A DNA stretch of 64,000 nt from Colias croceus (taxonomy: Eukaryota > Arthropoda > Insecta > Lepidoptera > Pieridae), in the NCBI RefSeq assembly GCF_905220415.1, contig NC_059542.1, positions 8,866,001 through 8,930,000 of the forward strand, written 5' to 3'. The notes under the pieces are model-generated. The model searched no databases. It saw nothing but the letters and a program-made list of their open reading frames with translations, and had not been told where the DNA came from. This document shows, one piece after another, positions 35,741-46,054 of this stretch. Position numbers and translations under genes: made by a program. Numbering within the stretch: the first letter of the stretch is position 1; every line of letters starts with the position of its first letter.

Positions 35741-36619
35741 GGGAAAAACTTACGTTTTCATGGGTTTCTGGGTACATTAGGTTCTTATGTAATAAAGCTC
35801 CCTTTTTCGTCATTGTGCAAAGTAAAAAGTTCGTTGCTTTTTCTACGAAGAACAATTCAGGCTACACTAAAATTTCCGAGAAGTATCTAATAAAAAACAT
35901 TTTTAAGTACAAGTATCGAATACAAAATGCCACCTCTGTGTACCTATAATGTTAATTTTGTACAGGTTTAATTAACATATTTGCATATAAAATATTGAAC
36001 TTACATATATTTGAAGAACTCTAATCTAATTCCTTATTGCATTAAGCAACATTCTCACAACTCCCGCCAACTTGTAAAACAGTTCATATTATAACGATGG
36101 AATCTACATTAATTAGAAGTTCGACATACATCGAACTTATTATTTCATCGGTTAACTAGAGTTTCGTCGAAATCGATACAGCGACGTTTTAGAAACCCGA
36201 TACAAGGGACTGAGCCGGGATCAATGCAATCAACGTACCGGGTGTTGGACTTTATTAATTGAAATAAGTTTGTTAAGTTGACTTAACGCTCGTTTTAAAT
36301 TTTATTATTTGATACATTTCAAATAAATACGCCTAACTGTTCGGAATTTTGCTTTTGACAAACGTTAAAGCTCGTTTTAATTATAACTTCGAATAAAACC
36401 ACAGATCTCTATGAATAAAACTCAAAAGAAAAAGGCAATAGTGTTGAATTAGTTTAGACCTGATTATAAAATGCTACGGATATTTCGAGTTATCGCGAAC
36501 TATTTAGATAAGTAATAGGTATTATTGGACCGAAATAAAATCTGCATATGAATTCAGAAATTCCGTCTCAAATATAACAATTAACTTGAAAAAAAAAAAC
36601 AACTCAATTTCTCTCTGTA

Positions 36620-36745
36620 CGTCTGGTTGTCTGGAAGAAATCGCTGCATAGCGATAAGACCGCCAATTGTTCGAATGTATTCCTAGGTTAAGTTTTATTG
36701 TAACTTTCAATAGCAAGCAATAAATAATAAATAAATAACAATAAC
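36620..36745 (+). mobile_element. LINE 3'-end fragment (family K)
   Basis: Contains GTCTGGTTGTCTGGAAGAAA, 'tcgctgcatagcgataagaccgccaattgt', then an AT-rich (AATAA)n tail. It corresponds to the phrase at 47625-47735 and, inverted, at 7573-7715. Confidence 0.6.
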
Positions 36746-37361
36746 AAAACAAAGCCATTTTTCATTTCATAATAGAGCTCTCAATTCTATAAAATAAAGA
36801 AGTTATAGTGAGCATAATTATTTAACGTATTTATTGAGTTGTTGAGAGATAAAAGAAAACGAAAGAGGTTTCGTTTACCTTCGCTTAAATCTTTACAAAT
36901 GTTATTAGTTAACTGAGATAGGGATTACATTTCCATCCAGTTTCCACTCCAATACACGGTTACACGAGCTCGCCCGAATTTCAATCCAACATTAGGTACC
37001 TTAGTTTAATATTACTGAGTCTCATATCAATTTTCGAGAAACTATCAAAATCAACATGCTTTATTTATAGTATGTGTGTGGGAGAAACGTGTTCAATACA
37101 TTAATTAAAATCAAATCAAATGTGTTTTCGAATTCATGAAGACTCCGCTCTGTGAAATACTTAAATATTTTCAACGATAAGTTTCGAAACCATATGATTT
37201 CGACTGTAGGTTATAATTTTGGAAGTGGGTGATTAAATATCGCTCACATAAATCAGAATTAAATATAGAAATCTATTTTCACACACCTTGATTACATCGA
37301 ACATCGAACTTAAATATGTGTACATACATTTTTAGTTCGTGCATAACGATTTTATTGAATA

Positions 37362-37543
37362 CTAGCTTACCGCCCGCGGCTTCGTCCGCTTCGTCTAAAA
37401 CCTAATAAATTATGTACTAAAACCACTCTTGAATCACTCTATCTATTAAAAAAAAACGCATCACAATCCGTTGCGTAGTTTTAAAGATTTAAGCATACAA
37501 AGGGACAGAGAAAGCGACTTTGTTTTAGTACTATCTATGTATT
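37362..37543 (+). mobile_element. LINE/SINE-like repeat family A, copy 4
   Basis: Forward copy from CTAGCTTACCGCCCGCGGC to ACTATCTATGTA. Very similar to 10664 and 55684. Confidence 0.75.
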
Positions 37544-37584
37544 GATGCTTTCAAAAGGTGAGACATAATATTATTATTCCTCGT

Positions 37585-37792
37585 CCCGTCCGATTAGGGC
37601 CCTTCTGGCCTCCTCCACTCAAGCGACAGCTCAAGCCGAGGTTCGTGGTCCCCGTCAAGGGGGGACGCCCTTGTGCATGTCGCTACCAGGGTGAACCTTC
37701 AGTTCACCCCCGCGTCCGCGTTAAAATGTAGAAGCCCTTCTGGCTAACATTGAGAAACACCATACAAAAAAAAAAAAAAAAAAAAAAAAAAA
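37585..37792 (+). mobile_element. 5'-truncated LINE with poly(A) tail and 13-bp target duplication
   Basis: A GC-rich 208-bp block beginning CCCGTCCGATTAGGGC and ending in about 27 A (37766-37792). It is flanked by TATTATTCCTCGT at 37572-37584 and 37793-37805. The uninterrupted poly(A) and the identical duplication indicate a recent insertion. Only 3' UTR is present; the clade is unassigned (R1/Jockey-like is a guess). Confidence 0.88.
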
Positions 37793-38650
37793 TATTATTC
37801 CTCGTAAATATTATTTAAGCTATTTTCATTTAGTATCCTATGGAAATAAGTATCAATCGCTTCATATTACCTATGTATTTTAATACACAATTCGTTAATG
37901 TGTTACTATCGTGGTGAAAATGAACTGTATAATACGGATAAATATTAATCAAAAATTTTATGAGTTAGACTTGGATGCGGATTGATGTTAAGTATTTGTA
38001 AAAACTAAATAACATCATATCAAATATCGGCATCGTGTTGAATAAATGATTATTCATACGTATAGAATAATTGTATCTTCGTAAAACTATTACAAAAAGC
38101 TAATAAAAAACACATAATTCATATTGCTGAAAATTCTCAAAAACTGCGACATTTTTGCTCATTCAAAGGCGGCTACAACAAGGACGCCCAATCATCAAAG
38201 TGTATACAGTGATGTAAAGCCACCAAAAGGCATCCAAGTAGTCTATAAATATTAATACAGGGTTTACATCACCATACAGTACGTTTTACTTCTCCTTTTA
38301 CATTCCTGCAAGTTTGACCCATATTTCCAGAGTTAAAGCCCATCTAGAGAAAGCCTAGTTGCCTGAAATGATCGACTCCACGTTTCTATGAGACGTATAA
38401 TAATCGTATAATTCATTGTAAGAATAAATGCGTTGCAACTTTGTACAGTGTACTCTACTTTGTACAATGTACATACAACAATGTAGCTCTCTTTATGTTG
38501 CTACTTGGTATGCTTTTTTTGGTGTTTACTTTTTATGAATGGATTCTTACATATTGGTTGTGAAAAAAGGCAAAAGATCTTTTGTAGTTATTATATATAT
38601 AGAGACAAATAAGAGTTTAAATGTCTTTTTTAATAATTGCTATAAAATAT

Positions 38651-38844
38651 CATCATCATCATCATCATCATCATCTGGGGCTCTACAGCCGCGAGTGGGC
38701 CTTGGCCTGGTCTAGTATTTTCTTCCAGACATCTCGATCCTTTGCCCGGGTTCTCCAATTTTTCACATCTATCGTCTTTAAGTCCTGTTCCACGCCATCC
38801 AACCAACAGAGCTTTGGTCTTCCACGATTTCTACGTCCATCTGG
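38651..38844 (-). pseudogene. 5'-truncated RTE-like LINE: reverse-transcriptase C-terminus
   Basis: On the minus strand 38844 to 38683 encodes 53 residues and a stop, with the typical RTE ORF end: GRPKLCWLDGVEQDL, then VKNWRTRAKDRDVWKKIL and HSRL. A 3' stretch 'agccccag' and (GAT)n (plus-strand CAT repeats 38651-38675) follow. The insertion is flanked by TATAAAATAT at 38641-38650 and 38845-38854, a 10-bp target duplication. The upstream part of the ORF is absent, so it is a dead copy, although the remaining frame is intact, which suggests it is young. The plus-strand frame with a run of histidines is only the CAT repeat. Confidence 0.88.
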
Positions 38845-39302
38845 TATAAAATATAACACTAGAAAATTACAATACCTGCTAGGTACAAATGAAGATGTAG
38901 AATAAATAAAATGTTAAAGATAATTATCGAGAACTCAAGCCCATTTCGCACTTAACCTGATTCTTGTTTAAAGATAAAATGTAGTTTACAGAGAATCTAA
39001 CAATCCCTGCGATTAGATAAAAGCTGTGCTATATTTTACTATTTCTAAATAGACATAATATATACTTAGAACATTATTATTACATTTTCATCTTATAGAA
39101 TAAGTATTTGATATCTTTTAAATTCTTTGTAAAAAAAATATACCGATAATCGTATCGTCGTATCGAAAAATATAGGTAACTATATTTTTCTAGTGTGTAT
39201 TTCTATAGCACTAAAACTCTATATATCTACTATTTTCTAAAATCATATTATATTCTATTAATACGTACACGTTGCTAAATAAACATAAGCTTTTTCATAA
39301 AC

Positions 39303-39336
39303 GCGATAGCGAAACACAATTGTGTTTCGCTATCGC
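39303..39336. repeat. Perfect 34-bp palindrome, no spacer
   Basis: GCGATAGCGAAACACAA is followed directly by its reverse complement. It lies 22 bp from the second palindrome at 39359-39408. There is no mismatch. Confidence 0.95.
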
Positions 39337-39358
39337 TTCGCTACACGTACGCTGCTTC

Positions 39359-39408
39359 GTACATATATAGATGATGTTATGAATTCATAACATCATCTAT
39401 ATATGTAC
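39359..39408. repeat. Perfect 50-bp palindrome, no spacer
   Basis: Two 25-base arms (left arm begins GTACATATATAGATGATGTT) meet at GAATTC (39381-39386) with no spacer and no mismatch. It would extrude as a cruciform. Confidence 0.95.
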
Positions 39409-39671
39409 TTATATATGTAATTATGTCGCTACATATTCACATAATGCAATGTCAGTACAAAATACCTAGAGGGTAACATCTGTTTTCGAGCGAACCCAAC
39501 TTACTATTACATGACTGCCTAAAGCTATTTCACGAAATTTGTAAATTATTTATCACGTATCAATTTATGCGATCCATGTCATTATTATAATTTTGTTTGC
39601 AGTTTGTTTAGTGATACAAATATTCAATACAAGTTGTAGCTTTTATTATTTCATTGTATTACATATTTACA

Positions 39672-39836
39672 CGGTCGCTTTCCACTTTCTGTGTGTCTGT
39701 ATGCTAAGATCTTTAAAATTACGCTACATAATATTTTCATGGGGTTTTAATACATAGAGTGTTTCTTGACGAAGTTTTAGTATATAATTTATTAGGTTTT
39801 AGACAGAGCGGGTAAAGCCGCGCGTTGAAAGCTAGT
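39672..39836 (-). mobile_element. LINE/SINE-like repeat family A, copy 5 (diverged)
   Basis: Minus-strand copy with the start altered to CTAGCTTTCAACGCGCGGC. Many substitutions; older than copies 2, 4, 6 and 8. Confidence 0.65.
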
Positions 39837-42160
39837 ACAGTAAGAGCAAACTTGAAATAAAGTAATTACATTTGTGAGATTTAAGATACCTTTTTCTGAA
39901 CATACAAGCAGCTGGCTACGGGCACGCAACGCATTATTAATGTTTTTGTGGCATTCAATGTATCTGAATAAGACGTGATTAAGAAAAAGACCACAACACC
40001 TGGCAGTTTAACATAACTTGAGTTGCATTCTGACGAACATCTTGAGATGGAATACAAACAACAAAGAAATAAAATGTAAAACAGAACAGAACGTTTAATG
40101 CGTAAAGTATTTACTATTCTGTTTATAGCCACTAAATAGGTCTAAATAAAGCTGGTATGTTTATCTCAGAACTATTTTCTTTCTTTATAAATGCTTAAGA
40201 TGCCGGATCTTGTGTGATATTTGCTTCGCTATGTTAATAAAGACATCTTCCAATTAGAGGAATCCCAGTTGCGATTAATTATAAATTAATTAAAAAGAAA
40301 GTAGATAACATTAAGCAGATCTATTATGTAGGGTTCTTGACAACAATTTAATTAAGAATTAATTTAATTAACGCTCCTCCAATACGGCTTCAAATCCATA
40401 TTTCTAAGAGCGGTTATTCGAAAGTGATATTATTAATTCTTATCTATACATCAAGTATAACATTCATCATTGGATAAAAAATATATACGGATGGTTATAC
40501 AAACAAAAATTCTTTTACAACTGTAATAATCCCTTGAACAGGTTTATACCTGATTTAATAGAGGTCCATTGAAATCTACTGACCGTTCTTTAAGTCCATT
40601 AAATTATAAATATGCGGTGGTATGGATTATGAGTTATAATGTTTTTATAACACTACATTTGTATGTACGGTAAGAACTCTTATTGCAATTTGGTCTAATA
40701 GTAAAAGTATTACCATCTAAAATGAAAGGTTATTTCTTGAATTCATAGTCACAAGAAAATATTACAACATAAGAAACACAAAACCTCTTTATAAAAATTT
40801 ATTTGAATTGCACCAATTTGCTCAAATTGCTCACATCTCGCTATAAAAATAAACTCCAAAACACCATTATGCGTTTTAAATATTCATATAAGTATAAAGC
40901 CTAATAACCCTACATAATATATAATCCGAGGTAATTTTATACAGCGGCACATAAACAATTTGCGATGTAAAAAATCCTTTGAAATGGTATTAATAAAATT
41001 AACGGCCTTCGGTGTATAAAGACAATTTATTATACTGGACGCTAATTTTATCATTTTATTATACTACCTGAAATGTCCTTAAAAGGTCGTAGAGTGGAAA
41101 TTTATTACAACAGAGGTACGATCGAACACGGTCCTGAAATCGTGATCATAATTCGAACTTCCCCGCCTAATAATGTTATTTTTATTCTACCAATAAGCAG
41201 ATCGCGTGACTGAGGGCAAAACAATGAAAATTTCGCCTGAAATCTTGACCGTTATTACCTCCGATTAGGGTTTAATTTTGCGCGTAAAGTTTGTGTTTGA
41301 TGTAGTTTTAAGACAGAGCTTGGTAGAGCCATGAATTATGGTGTTCGGTTCGTCATTGTCCCAAATGGCGTATGATCGAGTGCTTCATAACATTAGTTTG
41401 TAACGGCCTTTGTTAAGCAACATTTGATAGTTCCAAAGTTACCTGAGCTCACAGACAAATGAGTATTATTGCTCTTTTCCATTCCGACTTTACTTTTAAT
41501 TATGTAACTATAGAGAGAGACTTGCTCATTGCTGCTATTTTTTTATATGAAAATTTATTTTATAACATGAATTCTAAACAGTGTTCTTTACAAATTGATT
41601 ACTGAAGAGGTCACCTATCCTGTATTTCTAAGATATTCAGTGTAATAATTTCTCCATATTTCTGATAAAAAAAAATTGCAAAATTTTACACTTAGAATAA
41701 TAATTAAATAAAAAATAATTAATTTACAAATATACACAGAAACTATAAAAAACTCAAAAGTTAATAATTAATGAATAGGTACTTAAATTCGTCGAAACTT
41801 CATTTGATCTAATAACAGATACTTAAAAGGGCAAAGACGCTTCTGGAAAATCAGCTTAAAAGGGAATATACACTAAAAGGTCTGTAAAATATTAAATAGA
41901 AATTGTTTTAATACCATTGACTGAAACTGAGCTTAAGTGAGGAGCGTTTTATTAGGTCCCAGTGCCGTCTTATCGGCTGATCTGATACTGTTTTGATTCA
42001 TTAAAATCTGGAGAGGACGATGTAGAAAGCACAGTAGCTGGGTATTTCGTTTATTTATTGTGATCAGTAGCGCTGTACATTTTACATTTCTTAATTATAA
42101 AGTATAAGCTGTATGCATTTTAGATTTTAAAGTTTCCTGTCCTTTATGAAGTAGGTATAT

Positions 42161-42760
42161 TAAAACTAGCTCTCCCAGCAATCGACGTTCTGATTGTGTG
42201 AAGAATAGTTGTTCTTTGTTTGTTTGATTGTCAGTTAAAACTAGCTCTCCCAGCAATCGACGTTCTGATTGTGTGAAGAATAGTTGTTCTTTGTTTGTTT
42301 GATTGTCAGTTAAAACTAGCTCTCCCAGCAATCGACGTTCTGATTGTGTGAAGAATAGTTGTTCTTTGTTTGTTTGATTGTCAGTTAAAACTAGCTCTCC
42401 CAGCAATCGACGTTCTGATTGTGTGAAGAATAGTTGTTCTTTGTTTGTTTGATTGTCAGTTAAAACTAGCTCTCCCAGCAATCGACGTTCTGATTGTGTG
42501 AAGAATAGTTGTTCTTTGTTTGTTTGATTGTCAGTTAAAACTAGCTCTCCCAGCAATCGACGTTCTGATTGTGTGAAGAATAGTTGTTCTTTGTTTGTTT
42601 GATTGTCAGTTAAAACTAGCTCTCCCAGCAATCGACGTTCTGATTGTGTGAAGAATAGTTGTTCTTTGTTTGTTTGATTGTCAGTTAAAACTAGCTCTCC
42701 CAGCAATCGACGTTCTGATTGTGTGAAGAATAGTTGTTCTTTGTTTGTTTGATTGTCAGA
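42161..42760. repeat. Tandem array, eight 75-bp copies, apparently identical
   Basis: The unit starts TAAAACTAGCTCTCCCAGCA. Copies begin at 42161, 42236, 42311, 42386, 42461, 42536, 42611 and 42686, and I see no difference between them except the final base. Because 75 is a multiple of three and one frame lacks stops, a 203-codon frame on the minus strand (42095-42706) is produced. It repeats a 25-residue unit (LLGELVLTDNQTNKEQLFFT, then QSERR) and has no independent sign of being a gene. The array abuts a LINE-like 3' end at 42760-42854. Confidence 0.95.
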
Positions 42761-42854
42761 CTACCTGATATGCACACAAAATGTCATGATTTCATGAGCC
42801 GTTTCGGAGGAGTTTAACTTCAAACCCCACGACACTAGAATTTTGTACATTAGA
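42760..42854 (+). mobile_element. LINE-like 3' end (family L)
   Basis: Reads CTACCTGATATGCACACAAA, 'catgagccgtttcggaggagtttaac', 'cacgacactagaattttgtacattagat'. The same ending ('gtttcggcgg', 'gacacgagaattta') occurs in part at 59255-59300. In Lepidoptera this wording closes many non-LTR 3' UTRs, by memory. Directly preceded by the 75-bp array, which may be an expanded part of the same UTR. Confidence 0.55.
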
Positions 42855-42950
42855 TTACCCACTTTTATATAAGTTCTAAGGTTGTTATTTCCTAACAATG
42901 CATTTATACATTTTATCACTACATAATTATGTATAAATAGTATAAAATAG

Positions 42951-43124
42951 TATAAAACAAAGTCGCTTTCTCTGTCCCTATGTCCCTTTGTATGCTTAAA
43001 TCTTTAAAAATACGCAACGGATTTTGATGCGGTTTTTTTTAATAGATAGAGTGATTCATGAGAAAGGTATATAATTTATTAGGTTTTAGATAAAGCGGGC
43101 GAAGCCGCGGGCGGTAAACTAGTT
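42951..43124 (-). mobile_element. LINE/SINE-like repeat family A, copy 6
   Basis: Minus-strand copy, well preserved (CTAGTTTACCGCCCGCGGC start, 'aagcgactttgttttata' end). The repeated 'agtataaaatagtataaaac' at its edge (42940-42957) may be target duplication or slippage. Confidence 0.75.
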
Positions 43125-44400
43125 AAAAATAAATTTAAACTCAGCTTACGTTCAGAAGTTTGTTGAAATGTTAGCTTTATTAATTTCTTCCAGAGTTGAA
43201 CTGACTTGACCCTAATAACTATAGTTTCCTTTGAGATATCGACTAAGAAAATTCTCAGACACAGCCCCAAGCAGTTGTATCGATTTGTTACCTTTTAAGT
43301 CCATAAATTTATACTGACGCCTCTCAATTTGGTTTAATGTCGGTTAAGTGATTATTTCGTGTTCATTCGTGAGTTAATAAAGAAAATGTTGGACAAAGAT
43401 AATAGTAGTAGGTAGTATTTAAGGCTGTTGTAGCACAGATTAGATACTAGGTTGTAGCCCCTTATGTGTACTTGTAGAGCTACTGTTCTAAAATTCAATG
43501 TATAATTATTGTATTTGTAGGTATGTCATTTAAATACATATATGTATATTGTAAGAGGTTCTTAAGCTTAATAGCTTTTTATTCAAACCTTTTCTAAAAG
43601 CATCATAATATAAGAAAAAAAATTATTATTTATTTTACAATAGATACTCAGTTTTATTCTATTTTCGGAAATGATCAAATAAGAAAACCCTCAACTAATT
43701 GTAATTTGCAATAAATTATAACTTTGGTACAATCTAGTTTATCGAATTTTGATTTAGTGACGAACTCCTGACCTCGACCTGCGGCGATCACGCAGCGTGC
43801 TGAGAATTAGTTATTTTTATTAATAAATCCTCAATAATTAAGTTATGGGAATTAAAATTAATAGAATAAGTAAATAGAAGGTACATGATTTTATTTTGTA
43901 TTTAGTTAAAGAAATTTATATTCTTTAAAAATGTCTTATTTATACCTAAAGCCACAAATTGGAGAAATGGACAAGTTGATTAATAAACATATTAGTTTCA
44001 CATGTCCGAGTGTTATCATACTAGAATCTATAATTAAAAATTTATTTAACATTTGCCAGCTTAATAAGCCCGCATAATAAAATAGCTTTTATTCTTTTTT
44101 ACGAACTGTGATGAAGCACTTTGTATAATTACTGACTTTAAATTAATTACGAACTGTATTCATTTAGTTCAAAGGGACATCCACTGTAATATGTGAAAAA
44201 TTATAATTAAGATAATGATTAAGGTTTTTTTTATAAAATTATAATGAGTCTATAACTCAGTAGGTACCTAGTCAATATGTTCCAAATTACAAAATGCATT
44301 AAAAAAATTTCTCTTTTTTTCAGACGCAAGTAACATGTATTGATCACAATTTAGATACATATTGGAACTACATTCTTACATTGTAATGTTATTTATTATT

Positions 44401-44634
44401 TACTAGATTTCCGACCGCGGCTTCGCCCGCGTTTGCAAAGGAAAACCCGTAGAGTTCCCGTTCCCGTGGGATTTCCGGGATAAAAACTATCCTATGTGTT
44501 AATCCAAGTTGCCCTCTATATGTGTGCTAAATTTCATTGTAATCGGTTCAGTAGTTTTTACGTGAAAGAGTAACAAACATCCATACATCCATACATCCAT
44601 ACTTACAAACTTTCGACTTTATAATATATTAGAT
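44401..44634 (+). mobile_element. LINE-like 3'-end fragment (family C)
   Basis: Starts ACTAGATTTCCGACCGCGG and has CCCGTTCCCGTGGGATTTCC, 'ccctctatatgtgtgctaaatttca', 'atcggttcagtagtttt', a (CATC CATA)n tail (44578-44603) and 'ataatatattagat'. It sits 78 bp before the coding exon of the second gene. Confidence 0.75.
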
Positions 44635-44711
44635 AAATCATATCTTTCTTCATAAATCGTGCAACTCTAAACAGATAACAAAATTCAACAAAAAAAAAAC
44701 ATTCTTTTCAG

Positions 44712-44923
44712 GCATACCATGGACTAACACAATGACTATAGAAACTACGATGTCAATTCTCCACAAGTGATACCCGATGTTAGCATGGCGCGGCAGAGGC
44801 CGACCACTCGGCACTTTCACAACCAGCCCGAGTTGCGGCGCGACGGAGCCGGGCTCATGCTGTGGATCTTCCTGGTGTGGCTGGCCAGCTGCGGCCCGCT
44901 CGGGAACACTATTAAGCAGGACG
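44712..44923 (+). CDS. First coding exon of a large unidentified gene: 5' leader, start codon and signal-like segment
   Basis: The acceptor TTCTTTTCAG ends at 44711 and the donor GTGAGT is at 44924. The coding part is ATG 44785 to 44923, giving 46 residues plus one base (phase 1). It starts MARQRPTTRHFHNQPELRRD and then has the hydrophobic stretch GLMLWIFLVWLASCGPLG before NTIKQD. This resembles a signal peptide or signal anchor after a basic, polar N-terminus. The leader holds three upstream ATGs: 44719 (3 codons), 44732 (13 codons) and 44777, whose frame stays open to the donor. I chose 44785 because only that frame gives a hydrophobic core. The exon is GC-rich (about 60%) in AT-rich surroundings. 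A secreted or membrane protein, possibly an adhesion-type neuronal gene with large introns, is a guess. Confidence 0.75.
44719..44770 (+). promoter_or_regulatory. Upstream open reading frames in the leader
   Basis: ATG GAC TAA at 44719-44727 and a 13-codon frame at 44732-44770 both end before the chosen start at 44785. Such frames usually lower translation of the main protein. A third ATG at 44777 overlaps the main start in another frame. Confidence 0.5.
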
Positions 44924-45832
44924 GTGAGTTGATTTATTATATGGATTTCTTATTGAGATATATTAAAAGATGAGTTCAGGATTTGTAGAGTGGTATAGAA
45001 TAAGATTTTAAGGTGTAGGGACATACATATGCAATACGCTGATCAAAGTTTTTTGTATATGTATGTTTCCACATTGTTTCCCCGACGTTTTTTTAATTTA
45101 TAATAAAATTATATTTTAGCCAGAAGCGCTTAACCATTAGCGTAAGTCACACATTTGTGAAAAGTATTAATAGTATAAAGAAATAAGGAGACCTCGGACT
45201 AGGAAGTGCTATACTCTACCTTAGGAAACATTTAAACTTCTAACTTTATAGATTTGAATATATCTTTGATAATATCACGGTGGTCTTTTTTAGGTAAAAA
45301 TTACAATAGTAAGGCTAATAATTAAGTTCACAGGAGGTTTAAATAATGAGTTTAATGAACACATCTACATCAGCACCCGAACGTCGCAATTCCTCATATT
45401 TTGTGAAGTTTGTTGCTACATCACTCTCACATTTTATTCACACCAAGTACCTACGTTACACGAAAAATGTTTCATAATTTCATACAAAATTCAGTCATAA
45501 GATTGTAGCATTTTTCGCTAGCAACGACCGTGACGGAGGGAAGCCAGACAATAGTTCCAAAAAACAAGGGTCTTTTGTTTCGGCCGTCGCCCCTGACAGC
45601 AATTAATGTTGTATTTCACCTTTATCAAACGATGATAGAGCTGTAACGAGCCACCACCTGCCCCGAAATGGACGCTTCATTTGTAAACAATCAATAGAGA
45701 ATTAAGTCGTCATAATGACCTTTGAAACGGTCAATGCAATGAACCATGACACGTACATTATTTGTAATCAATCACTATGTTTGATGAAATTTTAAAATAC
45801 ACCTAAACATGCTTTGTAATTAAAGAAGCATT

Positions 45833-46054
45833 ATATAAAACAAAGACGCTTTCCGCGTCTATATGGACAGATAGGCTAGAATGGCCCCGTGTGTGCGTAG
45901 ATCTTAAAAACTACGCAACGATTTTTCGAGTTGGAGTTTTTTTTTTGTAATAAATGTGGTTTTCATTTTGATAGTGTGGCTTAAGATGAAGGTTTTAGTA
46001 TATAATTTGTTAAGTTTTAAACAACGCGGGCGGAGCCGCGGGCGGATAGTTAGC
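45833..46054 (-). mobile_element. LINE/SINE-like repeat family A, copy 7
   Basis: Longer minus-strand copy, start CTAACTATCCGCCCGCGGC. About 40 bp of extra sequence in the middle relative to the others. Confidence 0.65.

Larger units (their letters stand above)
32906..44711 (+). other. Probable first intron of the second gene
   Basis: About 11.8 kb with no coding exon that I can support. Contents: a promoter-like island (35490-35740), LINE ends (36620-36745, 37362-37543, 39672-39836, 42951-43124, 44401-44634), truncated LINEs (37585-37792, 38651-38844), paired palindromes (39303-39408), the 75-bp tandem array (42161-42760) and AT-rich spacer. The stretch 41080-41300 is balanced in composition and may be regulatory. 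Confidence 0.5.

Noticed and set aside
38621..38905. 94-codon plus-strand frame with a run of histidines.
   Set aside because: The histidines are the CAT microsatellite and the rest is antisense to an RTE-like reverse-transcriptase end.
42095..42706. 203-codon minus-strand frame of repeated 25-residue units.
   Set aside because: It exists only because a 75-bp tandem unit without stops in that frame is repeated; there is no promoter, splice or conservation evidence.
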